Assembly: GCF_037414475.1 (NCBI RefSeq) | Contig: NZ_CP147913.1 | Location: forward strand, 620,001-684,000 | DNA from: Myxococcus stipitatus | GTDB taxonomy: Bacteria > Myxococcota > Myxococcia > Myxococcales > Myxococcaceae | Length of the DNA: 64,000 bases | Direction of reading: 5' to 3' | Shown here: one piece after another, positions 36,621 to 45,969 of the stretch | Layout of the letters: each line of letters starts with the position of its first letter | How positions within the stretch are numbered: the first letter of the stretch is position 1 | Position numbers and translations under genes: made by a program | Notes under the pieces: model-generated | Seen by the model: the letters and a program-made list of their open reading frames with translations, nothing else | Told to the model about the DNA's origin: nothing | Databases searched by the model: none

Positions 36621-38192
36621 ATGGACGGTCTGAACCCCCGGAAGGTCTTTTCCCTGCTGTTCATCATCGGCATCGCGGTGGTGTTCACGCTGCAGTTCGG
36701 GCCGGGAAGCACCGGCTTTGGCGCCTCGGGACCGGCCACCACGGCTCCCGGCTCGGTGGCCAGCGTGAACGGCAAGGAGATTCCGCTGCGCGACTTCGCC
36801 ACCGCCTGGGCCCGGCAGATGAATCAGCTGCGCGCCCAGGGCAGCCCCATCCCTGAGTCGGTGGCACGCCAGTTCGGCATGCACAACCAGGTGCTGGACA
36901 GGCTGGTGAACACGGAGCTCCTGGCCCAGGCGGCCGAGTCCCGTGGCATCACCCCCTCCGATGAGGAGCTGCGCAAGCTCATCCACCAGAACACGGACTT
37001 CCACGCCAAGGAGGGCGGGTTCGACTTCGCGCGCTATCAGCAGGTGCTGCGCGACTTCTACCGGAAGACGCCGCAGGAGTTCGAGGCCGAGCTGCGCCGC
37101 CAGCTCGCCGCCCAGAAGATGATCGAGGTCGTCCGCTCCAACGCGGTCGTCTCCGAGGACGAGGTCCGGGCCCGCTACGAGAAGGACGGCAACCAGGCCA
37201 AGGTCGTCTTCGCGCGTTTCCTCCCCACCATGTACGCGGACAAGGTCGCGGCGCCCACCGCCGCCCAGCTCGCGGAGTGGAAGAAGACGCACGAGAAGGA
37301 GATCAAGGATTACTTCGAGGCCAACAAGTTCGTGTACCAGCAGCCCGAGCGCATCCGCGCCCGTCAGGTGCTGGTGAAGCTGTCTCCGGAGGCCACCGCC
37401 GAGCAGAAGGCGGAGGCGATGAAGAAGGCGGAGGCGCTCAAGAAGGAGATCGACGGCGGCAAGGACTTCGCCGCGGTGGCCCGCGAGAGCAGCGAGGACC
37501 CGGGCAGCAAGGCGCGCGGTGGCGACCTGGGCTGGGTGGAGCGCGGCAGCTGGGAGCCGGCGCTGGCGAACGCGGCGTTCTCCCTCAAGGCCGGCGAGGT
37601 CACCGCTCCGGTGGAGACCAAGTTCGGCGTGCACCTGGTGAAGGTGGAGGAGAAGCAGGCGGCCCAGGACAAGAAGCTCGAGGACGTCCAGGACGAGATC
37701 GCCACCACCCTCTTCAAGCAGGAGCGCGCGAAGGACCAGGCGAAGGCGGAGGCCCAGAAGGCCCTGGCCGAGGTGCAGGCGGGCAAGGCGCTCAAGGACC
37801 TCTTCCCGCCTGAGAAGGAGCAGCCCGCGCTGCTGCGCTTCGAGACGGAGACGCGTCCGGAGGCCGTGCAGACGGACAGCTTCACCGCCGAGGGAGAGGC
37901 GGTGCCGCACCTGGGCCCCGCGCCCACGCTGGTGAAGGCGGCCTTCGCGGCCACCGGTCCCCAGGCGCTGGGTGAGGTCTTCCCGGTGGGCGAGGGCTTC
38001 GTGGTTGCGCAGGTCGTGGAGCGCCAGAAGCCGGACGCCGCGGGCTTCGAGCAGAAGAAGGACTCGCTGCGCACCCAGGCCGAGCAGGCCAAGCAGATCG
38101 AGGTGACGGACTCCTTCCTCAAGGCCCTGAAGAAGAACGGCAACGTGGTGACGAACACCGAGGCCATCGACTCGGTGGTGGGCGCGGGCTAG
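36621..38192 (+). CDS. PpiD/SurA-type membrane-anchored peptidyl-prolyl isomerase
   Basis: This 523-residue protein has one N-terminal membrane helix (about residues 9-28), a SurA_N/PpiD-like helical chaperone domain, and a parvulin domain at about 235-345. Parvulin landmarks are RARQVLVKLSP, FAAVARESSEDPGSKARGGDLGW and FSLKAGEVTAPVETKFGVHLVKV. A helical C-terminal domain follows, with a second, degenerate parvulin-like segment. It is anchored in the inner membrane facing the periplasm and assists folding of exported proteins. The ATG at 36621 was preferred over a GTG nine bases upstream. A strong terminator follows. Confidence 0.92.
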   Translation: MDGLNPRKVFSLLFIIGIAVVFTLQFGPGSTGFGASGPATTAPGSVASVNGKEIPLRDFATAWARQMNQLRAQGSPIPESVARQFGMHNQVLDRLVNTELLAQAAESRGITPSDEELRKLIHQNTDFHAKEGGFDFARYQQVLRDFYRKTPQEFEAELRRQLAAQKMIEVVRSNAVVSEDEVRARYEKDGNQAKVVFARFLPTMYADKVAAPTAAQLAEWKKTHEKEIKDYFEANKFVYQQPERIRARQVLVKLSPEATAEQKAEAMKKAEALKKEIDGGKDFAAVARESSEDPGSKARGGDLGWVERGSWEPALANAAFSLKAGEVTAPVETKFGVHLVKVEEKQAAQDKKLEDVQDEIATTLFKQERAKDQAKAEAQKALAEVQAGKALKDLFPPEKEQPALLRFETETRPEAVQTDSFTAEGEAVPHLGPAPTLVKAAFAATGPQALGEVFPVGEGFVVAQVVERQKPDAAGFEQKKDSLRTQAEQAKQIEVTDSFLKALKKNGNVVTNTEAIDSVVGAG

Positions 38193-38216
38193 TCCGCTCC
38201 CCATCGCGGTTCCCCG

Positions 38217-38260
38217 AGGGCCGGGCCGAGGGTACTCCCCTCCCCGGCCCTTGTTCTTTT
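38217..38260 (+). terminator. Rho-independent terminator after the foldase gene
   Basis: AGGGCCGGG at 38217-38225 pairs with CCCGGCCCT at 38243-38251. A T-rich stretch, TGTTCTTTT, follows directly. It may also limit read-through from the convergent GGDEF gene. Confidence 0.75.
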
Positions 38261-38282
38261 CTGGAGCGCGGCGCGCCCGGGG

Positions 38283-39377
38283 TCAGCGCGTGGGAATGTC
38301 GGAGCCGCCGCCGTTCGTGTCCGGGCCCGTCGGCTCCGCGACGCAGATGCCATCGCGGCCGCGGGCCTTGGCCGCGTACATGGCGAAGTCCGCCGAGCGG
38401 ATGAGGTCCACCGCGGAGGTGGCGTGGTCCGGGAAGGTGGCCACGCCCACGCTGGCGGTGACGCGGACATCCAGCCCGTGGTCGGTGAGGAAGGCGCGGC
38501 CTCGGAACGCGTCGCAGACACGCTGGGCGATGGCGGTCGCTCCGTCCTGGTCGGTCTCCACCAGGAGGATGGCGAACTCGTCGCCCCCGTAGCGGAAGAC
38601 GGCGTCCAGGCCGTTGCGGCCCAGGGACATGAGCAGGTCGCCCACTTCCTTGAGCGTGGCGCTGCCCATCAAGTGCCCGTGCCGGTCATTGACGCTCTTG
38701 AAGTGGTCCAGGTCCAGGAACACGAGCGACAGCGGATGGCGGAAGCGCGCCGAGCGCTTCACTTCCGTGTCCAGCAGCGCGCGCAGGTGCCGGGCGTTGT
38801 AGCAGCCGGTGTGCTCGTCGGTAATCGTGAGCTCCTGCACCCGGCGGAAGTTGCGCGCGTTCTCGATGGCGATGGCCGCGTAGTCGGCGATGGCCGTCAG
38901 CGTGGTGAGGTCGTCGTTGGAGAAGGGCGGGTCCGTGGGGCCGTTGACCAGCTCGATGACTCCCAGCACATGGCCCCTCGACAACAGCGGCACCGCGAGG
39001 ATGGAGCGGGTGTGGAAGGCGGACGCCTCATCGAAGCGGGGCGAGAAGCTGGGGTCTCCGCCCACGTCGTGGACGAGCCTCGCCACGCCCGAGGAGAAGA
39101 CGGCACCGGCGATGCCTTCTCCGGGGTTGAGCTGGAGGCCCTTGAGGACACCGGCGCCCTCGCCCACCGCGATTTCGAAGGAGAGCTTTCCAGTGCGCTC
39201 ATCCAGGAGGATGAGCGACCAGTTGCGAGGCAGCAGCAGGCTGCTGACCTTCTGCATCACGAGCGCGAGCACCTCGCGCAGCTCCAGCGTGGACGTCAAC
39301 GCCTTCGCCATCTCGTTGTAGGCGGCCAGTTGCTCCACTGTCCGCTTCATGGCCGACAGGAGGTCCGCGGGATTCAT
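38283..39377 (-). CDS. GAF-GGDEF diguanylate cyclase
   Basis: This 364-residue cytoplasmic protein has a short N-terminal helix, a GAF domain at about 30-180 ([33 protein letters not shown]), and a GGDEF domain at about 190-345. The active-site motif YGGDEF is intact, with [12 protein letters not shown] and the downstream SVGVATFP, so c-di-GMP synthesis is likely. The inhibitory I-site, RxxD five residues before GGDEF, is absent: the residues there read NGLD. No EAL or HD-GYP domain is present. Confidence 0.92.
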   Translation of the reverse strand: MNPADLLSAMKRTVEQLAAYNEMAKALTSTLELREVLALVMQKVSSLLLPRNWSLILLDERTGKLSFEIAVGEGAGVLKGLQLNPGEGIAGAVFSSGVARLVHDVGGDPSFSPRFDEASAFHTRSILAVPLLSRGHVLGVIELVNGPTDPPFSNDDLTTLTAIADYAAIAIENARNFRRVQELTITDEHTGCYNARHLRALLDTEVKRSARFRHPLSLVFLDLDHFKSVNDRHGHLMGSATLKEVGDLLMSLGRNGLDAVFRYGGDEFAILLVETDQDGATAIAQRVCDAFRGRAFLTDHGLDVRVTASVGVATFPDHATSAVDLIRSADFAMYAAKARGRDGICVAEPTGPDTNGGGSDIPTR

Positions 39378-39430
39378 CCGTAGAGTCCACTCCGAGGCGC
39401 AAGTCTGCTAAGGACGTCTGGAGCCGTAAC

Positions 39431-40024
39431 ATGCACACGCACGCTGATCAAACGTTGCTCGTCCTGGCCTCGGGTTCTCCCCGCCGCCGCGACTTCTTGT
39501 CGCAACTGGGACTCACTTTTACCGTCTCCGCGGCGGACATTGACGAAACGCCCCACCCAGGCGAGGAGGCCAGGGCCTACGTGCTGCGGCTGGCCCGCGA
39601 GAAGGCGCGTGTGGTGGCCGCCCGCTCACCGGGCACCTGGGTGCTGGCCGCGGACACCACCGTGGCCTTGGGCATGGAGCTGCTCGGAAAGCCCCAGAGC
39701 CCGGACGAGGCCCGGCAGATGCTGAGCCGGCTGTCAGGAAAGACACACGACGTGTTCACCGGCGTCGCGCTCGCGGGCCGTCACGAGGAGGCGCTGGCGG
39801 TGCACACCCGCGTCACCTTCCGCGCGCTGAGCGCCGCGGAGATCGCCTGGTACGTGAGCACCGGTGAGCCCGTGGACCGTGCGGGTGCCTACGCCATCCA
39901 GGGCAAGGGCGGCTTCCTGGTCGCCTCGGTGGACGGAAGCCCCACCAACGTCGTGGGCCTGCCGCTGGGGGAGACACTCGCGCTGATGGAGCGCGCGGGC
40001 GTGCCCCTGGCCTGGAAGCGCTGA
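39431..40024 (+). CDS. maf: Maf-family nucleoside triphosphate pyrophosphatase
   Basis: This 197-residue enzyme hydrolyses non-canonical or modified nucleoside triphosphates to the monophosphate. The family opening is [13 protein letters not shown], the metal and substrate site includes AADTTVALG, and [12 protein letters not shown] lies near the C-terminus. GGAG lies seven bases before the ATG. The yggS-like gene begins three bases after its stop, so the two form an operon. Confidence 0.95.
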   Translation: MHTHADQTLLVLASGSPRRRDFLSQLGLTFTVSAADIDETPHPGEEARAYVLRLAREKARVVAARSPGTWVLAADTTVALGMELLGKPQSPDEARQMLSRLSGKTHDVFTGVALAGRHEEALAVHTRVTFRALSAAEIAWYVSTGEPVDRAGAYAIQGKGGFLVASVDGSPTNVVGLPLGETLALMERAGVPLAWKR

Positions 40025-40026
40025 GC

Positions 40027-40698
40027 ATGGGTTCACGAATCGTGGAGCGGTTGGCGTCGGTGCAAGCGCGGGTGGCCCAGGCGTGTGCACGTGCGGGGCG
40101 GCCCGTGGAGTCAGTGACGCTGGTGGCGGTGTCCAAGCTGAAGCCGGCGGCCCTCATCCGCGAGGCGTATGCCGCGGGTCAGCGTGACTTCGGGGAGAAC
40201 TACGCCCAGGAGCTGCGGGACAAGGCCGCGGAGCTGGCCGACCTGGAAGGTCTTCGCTGGCACGCCATCGGTCCACTCCAGACGAACAAGGTGAAGTACG
40301 TGGCCAAGGTCGCCCACGCCTTCCACGCGCTGGAGCGGCTGGAGGTGGCGCGCGAGCTGTCCAAGCGGCGCGAGGGCGCCACGCCCCTGCCCTGCTACGT
40401 CGAGGTCAACGTGGGCGGCGAGTCCACCAAGTCCGGCCTCGAGCCCTCCGCCCTGCCAGAGTTCGTCGCGCAGGTGCGTGCGTTGCCGGGCCTTCAGCTG
40501 GTGGGGCTCATGTCGCTGCCGCCGCCCACCGACGACACGGCCCGCGCGCGCGGATACTTCCAGGCGCTGCGAGAGCTGGCGCGGCACCACGGACTCCCTC
40601 AGCTGTCCATGGGCACCACGCACGACTTCGAGCTGGCCATCGAGGCGGGCGCCACGCATGTGCGCGTGGGCACCGCCATCTTCGGCGAGCGGGACTGA
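40027..40698 (+). CDS. YggS-family PLP-binding protein
   Basis: This 223-residue protein is of the PLP homeostasis (YggS/PLPHP) family, with an alanine-racemase-like TIM barrel. Landmarks are VAVSKLKPA with the PLP-binding lysine, DFGENYAQEL, WHAIGPLQTNKVK, VNVGGESTKSG and the C-terminal VRVGTAIFGER. It buffers pyridoxal phosphate and influences amino-acid metabolism. It is co-transcribed with maf. Confidence 0.95.
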   Translation: MGSRIVERLASVQARVAQACARAGRPVESVTLVAVSKLKPAALIREAYAAGQRDFGENYAQELRDKAAELADLEGLRWHAIGPLQTNKVKYVAKVAHAFHALERLEVARELSKRREGATPLPCYVEVNVGGESTKSGLEPSALPEFVAQVRALPGLQLVGLMSLPPPTDDTARARGYFQALRELARHHGLPQLSMGTTHDFELAIEAGATHVRVGTAIFGERD

Positions 40699-40722
40699 GC
40701 GCCGGGGGCGTCTTGCGCGCCC

Positions 40723-40932
40723 TCAAACCTCCTTGAACTTCACGCGGCCTTCCGCGTTGACGGTGACCCTGTACTCGCAGCCGCAGTAGTTGCAGCGCAC
40801 CTCGTCACCGTTGCCATAGCCCTCGTCCACGGGGTTGTTGGCGTTGCAGTCCGGGCAGTCGAACTCCTTGCGGCGCCCTCCTCCCGCCGATTCCTTGTGG
40901 TCGTCGTCGTCGAAGTCGTAGTCACCGGCCAT
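40723..40932 (-). CDS. Small zinc-ribbon protein
   Basis: This 69-residue protein has an acidic N-terminus (DYDFDDDD), then a zinc ribbon with CPDC and CNYCGC knuckles and a short beta hairpin end. It is too small to be an enzyme. A role in nucleic-acid or protein binding is plausible. The length and codon use are convincing, and the gene ends 25 bases from the convergent yggS-like gene. Confidence 0.75.
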   Translation of the reverse strand: MAGDYDFDDDDHKESAGGGRRKEFDCPDCNANNPVDEGYGNGDEVRCNYCGCEYRVTVNAEGRVKFKEV

Positions 40933-41256
40933 GTTCCCGCGTCTCCGGGCAAGGCATCTCCGGGCTGGAGATGCGCCAGCCTGGAAGGCTAGCAGCGGTG
41001 TCGCCCGGTGGACATGCTCGACTCGCCTGGAGAGCGGCCTGCCTCGGGGTGGGGAGAGGCGCCGTGGGGTCCCCCCGTGCAAGACTGCGGGGGCGCTCGT
41101 CCTCAGGGTGCCCCCACGGCCAGGGGGACAGGCACCCGTTGAATGCCTGCTGGGCGGGCGCGTCGGTGGGAAATGTGGAGTGGCGGGAATGGTTCCGGGC
41201 AGGGCCTGGCGGCATGCAGGCGCGCTACTTAACGTCCAAGCGAGGGAGCTCACTCG
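40933..41256. other. Intergenic region with two short hairpins
   Basis: These 324 bases have no supported gene. A perfect hairpin, GCATCTCC/GGAGATGC with a 5-base loop, lies at 40954-40974. A small one, AGCCT/AGGCT, lies at 40979-40991. Both sit just upstream of the zinc-ribbon gene on its strand and could fold in its leader. The remainder shows nothing further. Confidence 0.5.
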
Positions 41257-42066
41257 ATGCCTACGCAGTCCAATTGGGGGTTCGCGGCGGTGGTTGCGGG
41301 CCTGGTCTGGTCCGCATCGGCCCTGGCCCAGCAGGCCCCCGTGAGCTCGGCGTTCAGCCCCGGGGAGCAGGCCCAGTATCGCGTGAAGTACTTCGGCGTC
41401 ACGGCGGGCACCGCGCAGGTGACGGTGGGTGCCCCCATGAAGCAATGGGGTGCGGATGTGTGGCCCATCGTCGCCGTGGCGCGCTCGGATGCGCTCATCG
41501 GCGTGTGGCCCATCAAGGACAAGTTCGTGTCCTACTGGCAGCCGGACACCCACCGCGTGGTGGGCAGTGAGCTGCACGCGGACGAGAACGGCAAGCGCCG
41601 CCGCCAGCGCATCAAGATGCTGCCGGATGGCAAGAGCGCCCAGGTCGTGAAGCAGCGCGAGGGCGAGGCTCCGCGCGAGTCCACCGCCGAGCTCGCCGAG
41701 GGCACGCTGGACGTGACGGGTGCGACCTTCGCGCTGCGCAACCAGGCACTGGTCGTCGGCGGCGAGTATGCCTATCCCGTGTTCACCGGAAGCAAGAGCT
41801 TCACGATGCGCGCGAAGGTGGAGTCGCGCGAGACGCTCGAGACGGAGCTCGGGGAGCAGGAGGTCTTCAAGACCCGGGTGCAGGCGGAGTTCGGCGGCAA
41901 CCTGAACACGAAGCGGGACATGGTCGTCTACCTCACGGCGGACAGCCGGCATGTGCCGGTGCGCGTGGAGGCGGACCTGGTCCTGGGCACGGTGGTGGCG
42001 GAAATCACCGACTATCAACCCGGGCGCGCCGCGGCGGTGGCGCGCGCGGAGGGCGGTGGCGGGTAG
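41257..42066 (+). CDS. DUF3108 domain exported protein, first copy
   Basis: This 269-residue protein has a signal peptide ending SASALAQ and a DUF3108 domain covering most of the mature chain (SPGEQAQYRVKYFGVTAGTAQV, then a beta-sandwich-like run). The usual closing strand (VPVRVEADLVLGTVVAEITDYQ) is present. Members are periplasmic or surface proteins of unknown role. GAGGGAG lies eight bases before the ATG. It begins a same-strand group with the DUF4091 gene and a second DUF3108 gene. Confidence 0.88.
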   Translation: MPTQSNWGFAAVVAGLVWSASALAQQAPVSSAFSPGEQAQYRVKYFGVTAGTAQVTVGAPMKQWGADVWPIVAVARSDALIGVWPIKDKFVSYWQPDTHRVVGSELHADENGKRRRQRIKMLPDGKSAQVVKQREGEAPRESTAELAEGTLDVTGATFALRNQALVVGGEYAYPVFTGSKSFTMRAKVESRETLETELGEQEVFKTRVQAEFGGNLNTKRDMVVYLTADSRHVPVRVEADLVLGTVVAEITDYQPGRAAAVARAEGGGG

Positions 42067-42092
42067 CACCGCTGGGGAGTGGAGGGGGCGGG

Positions 42093-43778
42093 ATGGGCGT
42101 GGAATGGGCGTGGGTGGTGGTGGCGGCGATGGCCGCCACTCCGGAAGCCATGGTGGTGTCCCCGCTGGTCAAGGTGAGGCCGGGAGTCTCGCCTCAAGGG
42201 ACTCGCCAGGCCCGGGTGAGCATGGCTCGCGGTGAGTGCGAGGGAGTGCAGGTGGTGCTCCCCCGTTCGGTGCGCCAGTTGACGGTGCCGCCGTTGTTCC
42301 TGTCGGGCCCCGGAGTCCCACTGCGCGCGTCCATCTGGCGCGAGGGCTTCCTGAACGTCGCCGTGCCCTCCAACTCGCAGGGCGCCAAGGGCGCGTGGCC
42401 CGACCCGCTCCTCCCCGTGACGGCCCCCATGGGCCCCCCAGGGCTGCCCACCGTCCTCTACGTGGAGTTCTGCGCCCCCGAGAGCCAGGAGCCTGGGACG
42501 TACCAGGGCAGGCTGCGCGCGCGCCTCAACGCGAAGGAGCAGGTGTCGGTGCCCTTCACGGTGGAGGTGCAGCCCTTCGTGCTGCCATCGACGGCGTCGT
42601 TGCCGACCAGCTTCGGCATCTCTGGACTGAGTGTTGCCCGAGGCCACGGCCTGAAGACGAGTTCGCCCGAGGCGCGCGCCCTGCTGCGCGAGTATGCCCG
42701 CGTGCTCCTGGAACACCGCGTGAGCGCGCACGGCATGAGCATGGAGCCCCCTCCGGTGCGCTTCGAGGACGGCCGGGCCGTCATCGACTGGCGGGAGTAC
42801 GACGCGGAGATGGGGCCGTTCCTCGACGGGAGCCTGCTGCCCTCGGGCGCCCGCTTCACCACGACGGACCTGCGCGACAACAAGAAGGCCAGCACCGAGG
42901 AAGAGAAGGTCGCGTACTACCGAGCCTTCGCGGAGCACTTCCGGCAGAAGGGCTGGCGCGCGGACCTCTTCTTCTACGCCAAGGACGAGCCCAAGCCCCA
43001 GGACGTGCCGCTGGTGTTGGCGCAGGCGCGTCGCATCCACGAAGCCGGAGGCAGCCGGGTCCTCATCACCACCCCGCTGGAGGGGAAGCTCCCCAACGTC
43101 GCGGACATCCTCGCGCCCACGCTCAACTGCTTCTTCCCCCGCCCCGGCCCCGCCACCTGCCGCTCCGTGCAAACCGTCGCCGAGACGCGCAAGCGGCTGC
43201 GACCTGGAACACAGGTGTGGTGGTATCAGAGTTGCAATTCTCACGGATGCAACGGGGGCTCATCGCTCGAGGCCGCACAGGAGCGGGCCTACAGCGGCTG
43301 GGCCTCGTACATGGTGGACCACTCGGCCATGCTCAACCGAGCCATGGGCCCGCTGGCGTTCGTCAACGGCGTGGACGGTGAGCTCTATTTCGACACCGTC
43401 TTCGCCTACAACACGAAGAAGGACCCCTGGAACGACCTCTTCGAGTTCGGCGGCAACGGGGACGGGACGCTCTTCTACCCGGGTACGCCCACTCGCCTGG
43501 GAGATTCTCGACACCAGCCAGTCGCGTCCTTGCGGCTCAAGCACCTGCGAGACGGCCTGGAGGACTTCGAGTACCTGCGGCTGCTCAGTCAGCTGGGCGA
43601 TGAGAAGTTCGCTCGAGACGCGGCGCGCCAGCTGGTCCGCTCCGGTTGGGACATCAGCCAGGATGCGCGAGAATGGGCCCAGGTCCGCCAGGTCGTGACG
43701 GCGAGGCTCCGGCAGCGATGGTCCACCTCCGAATTTGCGAAGCGCCCGGGCCGTCACAAGCCCGAGAGCACCCCGTAG
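42093..43778 (+). CDS. DUF4091 domain exported protein
   Basis: This 561-residue protein has a short N-terminal signal-like segment. A beta-rich N-terminal domain (about 25-165) is followed by a TIM-barrel-like middle (DLFFYAKDEPK, VWWYQSCNSHGCNG) and a C-terminal DUF4091 domain (LRLKHLRDGLEDFEYLRLLSQLGD). DUF4091 proteins resemble glycoside hydrolases, but an activity is not established. The start is 26 bases after the first DUF3108 stop. The neighbours suggest a joint cell-surface role. Confidence 0.87.
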   Translation: MGVEWAWVVVAAMAATPEAMVVSPLVKVRPGVSPQGTRQARVSMARGECEGVQVVLPRSVRQLTVPPLFLSGPGVPLRASIWREGFLNVAVPSNSQGAKGAWPDPLLPVTAPMGPPGLPTVLYVEFCAPESQEPGTYQGRLRARLNAKEQVSVPFTVEVQPFVLPSTASLPTSFGISGLSVARGHGLKTSSPEARALLREYARVLLEHRVSAHGMSMEPPPVRFEDGRAVIDWREYDAEMGPFLDGSLLPSGARFTTTDLRDNKKASTEEEKVAYYRAFAEHFRQKGWRADLFFYAKDEPKPQDVPLVLAQARRIHEAGGSRVLITTPLEGKLPNVADILAPTLNCFFPRPGPATCRSVQTVAETRKRLRPGTQVWWYQSCNSHGCNGGSSLEAAQERAYSGWASYMVDHSAMLNRAMGPLAFVNGVDGELYFDTVFAYNTKKDPWNDLFEFGGNGDGTLFYPGTPTRLGDSRHQPVASLRLKHLRDGLEDFEYLRLLSQLGDEKFARDAARQLVRSGWDISQDAREWAQVRQVVTARLRQRWSTSEFAKRPGRHKPESTP

Positions 43779-43799
43779 TCTCAAGTGGAAGGAAGAAGG

Positions 43800-44717
43800 A
43801 TGAGCTCCCTGCGCCCCCTGCTCGCGACCTGGTTGCTGCTGTGCTCCGGCGGTACCGCCTGGGCCCAGCTCCCCGACACGGAGGCGGACAAGCTCGAAGC
43901 CGACAAGCCTCCTGAGCACGCGGCGAGCGCCCCCATCGACGAGCCGCCCCTCACCGTCGAACCCTGCGCCCAGGCCCTGCCCGCGCTGCGCATGCCGCTG
44001 ACGTTCATGCCCGGCGAGGTGCTCGAGTTCGACCTGGATGCCATGGGCGCGCAGGCCGGCAAGATGACCCTGCGCGTCCAGAAGCAGCAGAACGGACAAA
44101 TCCCCGTGCTCGCGGAGGCGCAGACCAACTCCTTCTTCTCCAAGGTCCGCCGGGTCCGAGGCAGCGCCACCACCTGGCTCAACCCGCGCACGCTGCGCCC
44201 TCGGCGCTACGTGGAGGACGCGACGGAGAATGAGCTGCGCCGCAAGGTGGAGGTCGCCTTCACGCACAAGGACCGCGCCATCAAGGTGGACTACCAGATT
44301 GGTCAGCGCACCAAGGGCCAGTTCAACTACACGTACGACAAGGACGGGCTCGACGTCGCGGGCTCCATCTACCTGCTGCGCCAGCTCCCGCTCGAGGAGA
44401 ACATGAGCGTCTGCTTCGACGTCTACGGCGTGCGCAGGCTGTGGCGCATGCAGGGACAGGTCCTCAAGAAGGAGCAGGTGACCACCCCGCTGGGTCAGTT
44501 CAACGCGTGGCACCTGTCGGGGACCGCCGTGCGCCTGGACCGCCCCAAGCAGAAGCGCGAGGTCCACGTGTGGATATCCGATGATGCCCGGCGGTTGCCC
44601 CTGGCCGCCGTCGGCACGCTGGACCTGGGCACCGTGCGCGCCACCCTCACCGGCGTGAGCCGGCCCGGCGAGAAGCGACAGGAGGCCGGCCCCGGCAAGG
44701 AAGAGATGAAGTGGTGA
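43800..44717 (+). CDS. DUF3108 domain exported protein, second copy
   Basis: This 305-residue protein has a signal peptide (about residues 1-22, ending GTAWAQ), then an acidic linker and a DUF3108 domain (LTFMPGEVLEFDLDAMGAQAGKMTLRV, then the strands ending GTLDLGTVRATLTGVS). The start at 43800 has GGAAGGA upstream and leaves only 21 bases after the DUF4091 stop. It is a distant paralogue of the first DUF3108 gene. All three genes probably form one operon. Confidence 0.87.
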   Translation: MSSLRPLLATWLLLCSGGTAWAQLPDTEADKLEADKPPEHAASAPIDEPPLTVEPCAQALPALRMPLTFMPGEVLEFDLDAMGAQAGKMTLRVQKQQNGQIPVLAEAQTNSFFSKVRRVRGSATTWLNPRTLRPRRYVEDATENELRRKVEVAFTHKDRAIKVDYQIGQRTKGQFNYTYDKDGLDVAGSIYLLRQLPLEENMSVCFDVYGVRRLWRMQGQVLKKEQVTTPLGQFNAWHLSGTAVRLDRPKQKREVHVWISDDARRLPLAAVGTLDLGTVRATLTGVSRPGEKRQEAGPGKEEMKW

Positions 44718-44838
44718 GCCCCTGACGTGGCCCCGCTTCGCCCCCAAGGCCCGATGCGCCGTATGCTCGGGCCTTTCCTCTTGAGCCAATTTTGACTCTG
44801 GTCTGCAAAATCAGAAGCATCGAGTGCGCGCCGCGCCA

Positions 44839-45931
44839 ATGCCCGCTCGTCCTTGCTTCGTTCCGTCGTCGCTCCTGCTCTGTTCCACCTTGATGCTCTC
44901 CGCGACGGCCGCCCGCGCGGAGGACTCCGCTGGCGCGGGGAAGACTCCGCCCGCGCCGTCCAGCGTCTCCGCGCCCGTGGCGTGGGAGCCGGCGAGTCCC
45001 GCTGATGCACCAGCCGAGGCCCCGCCCTCCTCCTCGCCCCCGGCTCCCGCTCCGGTTGCATCCGCGGAGCCGACACCGGCCTCGGCTCCAGCGCAGCCCG
45101 CCCCCGTGTCGCTGATTCCGCAGCGCCCCAAGGCGGATGCGTTCTTCACGTCGTATGGCGAGCTCCAGTTCGCGTACTTCAATCACGGGCTCAACCAGAA
45201 CCGGGCCCGTGGCGCACAGCGGGATTCGCGCCTGGAGTTCGGCCTCAACGCCGCGCTGGCGGTGGGACGCATCTACGTCGCGGTGGGAACGCTGAGTGAG
45301 TTCTCGCGTCCCATCGACTACCTGGGCACCAACCGCGACGAGGCGGAGACGAGCATCATCCCCAACACGTGGGACGAGATGGGCGTGCGCCTGCGCTACA
45401 AGTTCCCTTGGGGCCTGCGCCTCACGGGTCAGCTCATCAACGGCCTGGACTCCACCGGCTTCAGTTCGCAGCAGTGGGTGGTGGGTGGGCATCAGCGCCG
45501 CTTCGAGGTGCAGCGCGCCACGGATATGGCCGTGGTGGTGCGCGCCGACGTCACGCACTTCGAGGGCTCTCGCAGCGCACCGCGCGCCTGTCCAACCTGC
45601 TGGGCGTGGTGCGCACCCCGTCGAGGAGATCCCATGGCAGCGCATCCACCCGTACTCGGACCTGCTGCTGCACGACATGGGGCCCGAGTTGGCGGATGGC
45701 CAGTCAGATGGCGCAGCCACGGGAACGGAGTGGCGCACGCCCCCGTTGTGGGGGCTCGGCTTGACGCACACAGTCCTGCCCTTCTTGGGCTTCCTGCATG
45801 ACGGCCGCGCACGCAGCATCGAAGAAGCCATCCTCTGGCACGGCGGCGAGGCGCTGCCCGCGCGTGATGGCTTCCGGTCATTGTCCTGCGATGAGGGCGG
45901 CGCGGTCCTGACGTTCCTGGGCTCGCTCTAG
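44839..45931 (+). pseudogene. Chimeric remnant: porin-like N-terminus joined to di-haem oxidoreductase C-terminus
   Basis: The first 240 or so codons encode a signal peptide, a long Pro/Ala linker and a porin-like beta-strand region (FFTSYGELQFAYFNHG, LRYKFPWGLRLTGQLINGLD). Coding character in that frame stops near 45565 (THFEG). From about 45630 a different frame encodes the last 100 residues of a DUF1111 di-haem oxidoreductase (IHPYSDLLLHDMG, WRTPPLWGLGL, FLHDGRA, ILWHGGEA). Between them about 60 bases read best in the third frame (LSQRTARLSNLLG). The simplest explanation is an internal deletion that fused two genes and removed the haem CxxCH sites and whatever lay between. Confidence 0.75.
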
Positions 45932-45969
45932 GACGAGCACGGCAGCGAAGCAGGCCTATGCCCCCTGGC

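Noticed and set aside
36549..38204. 551-codon open frame opposite the foldase gene
   Set aside because: It is Leu/Arg/Gly-rich low-complexity translation. The plus strand has a clear parvulin domain.
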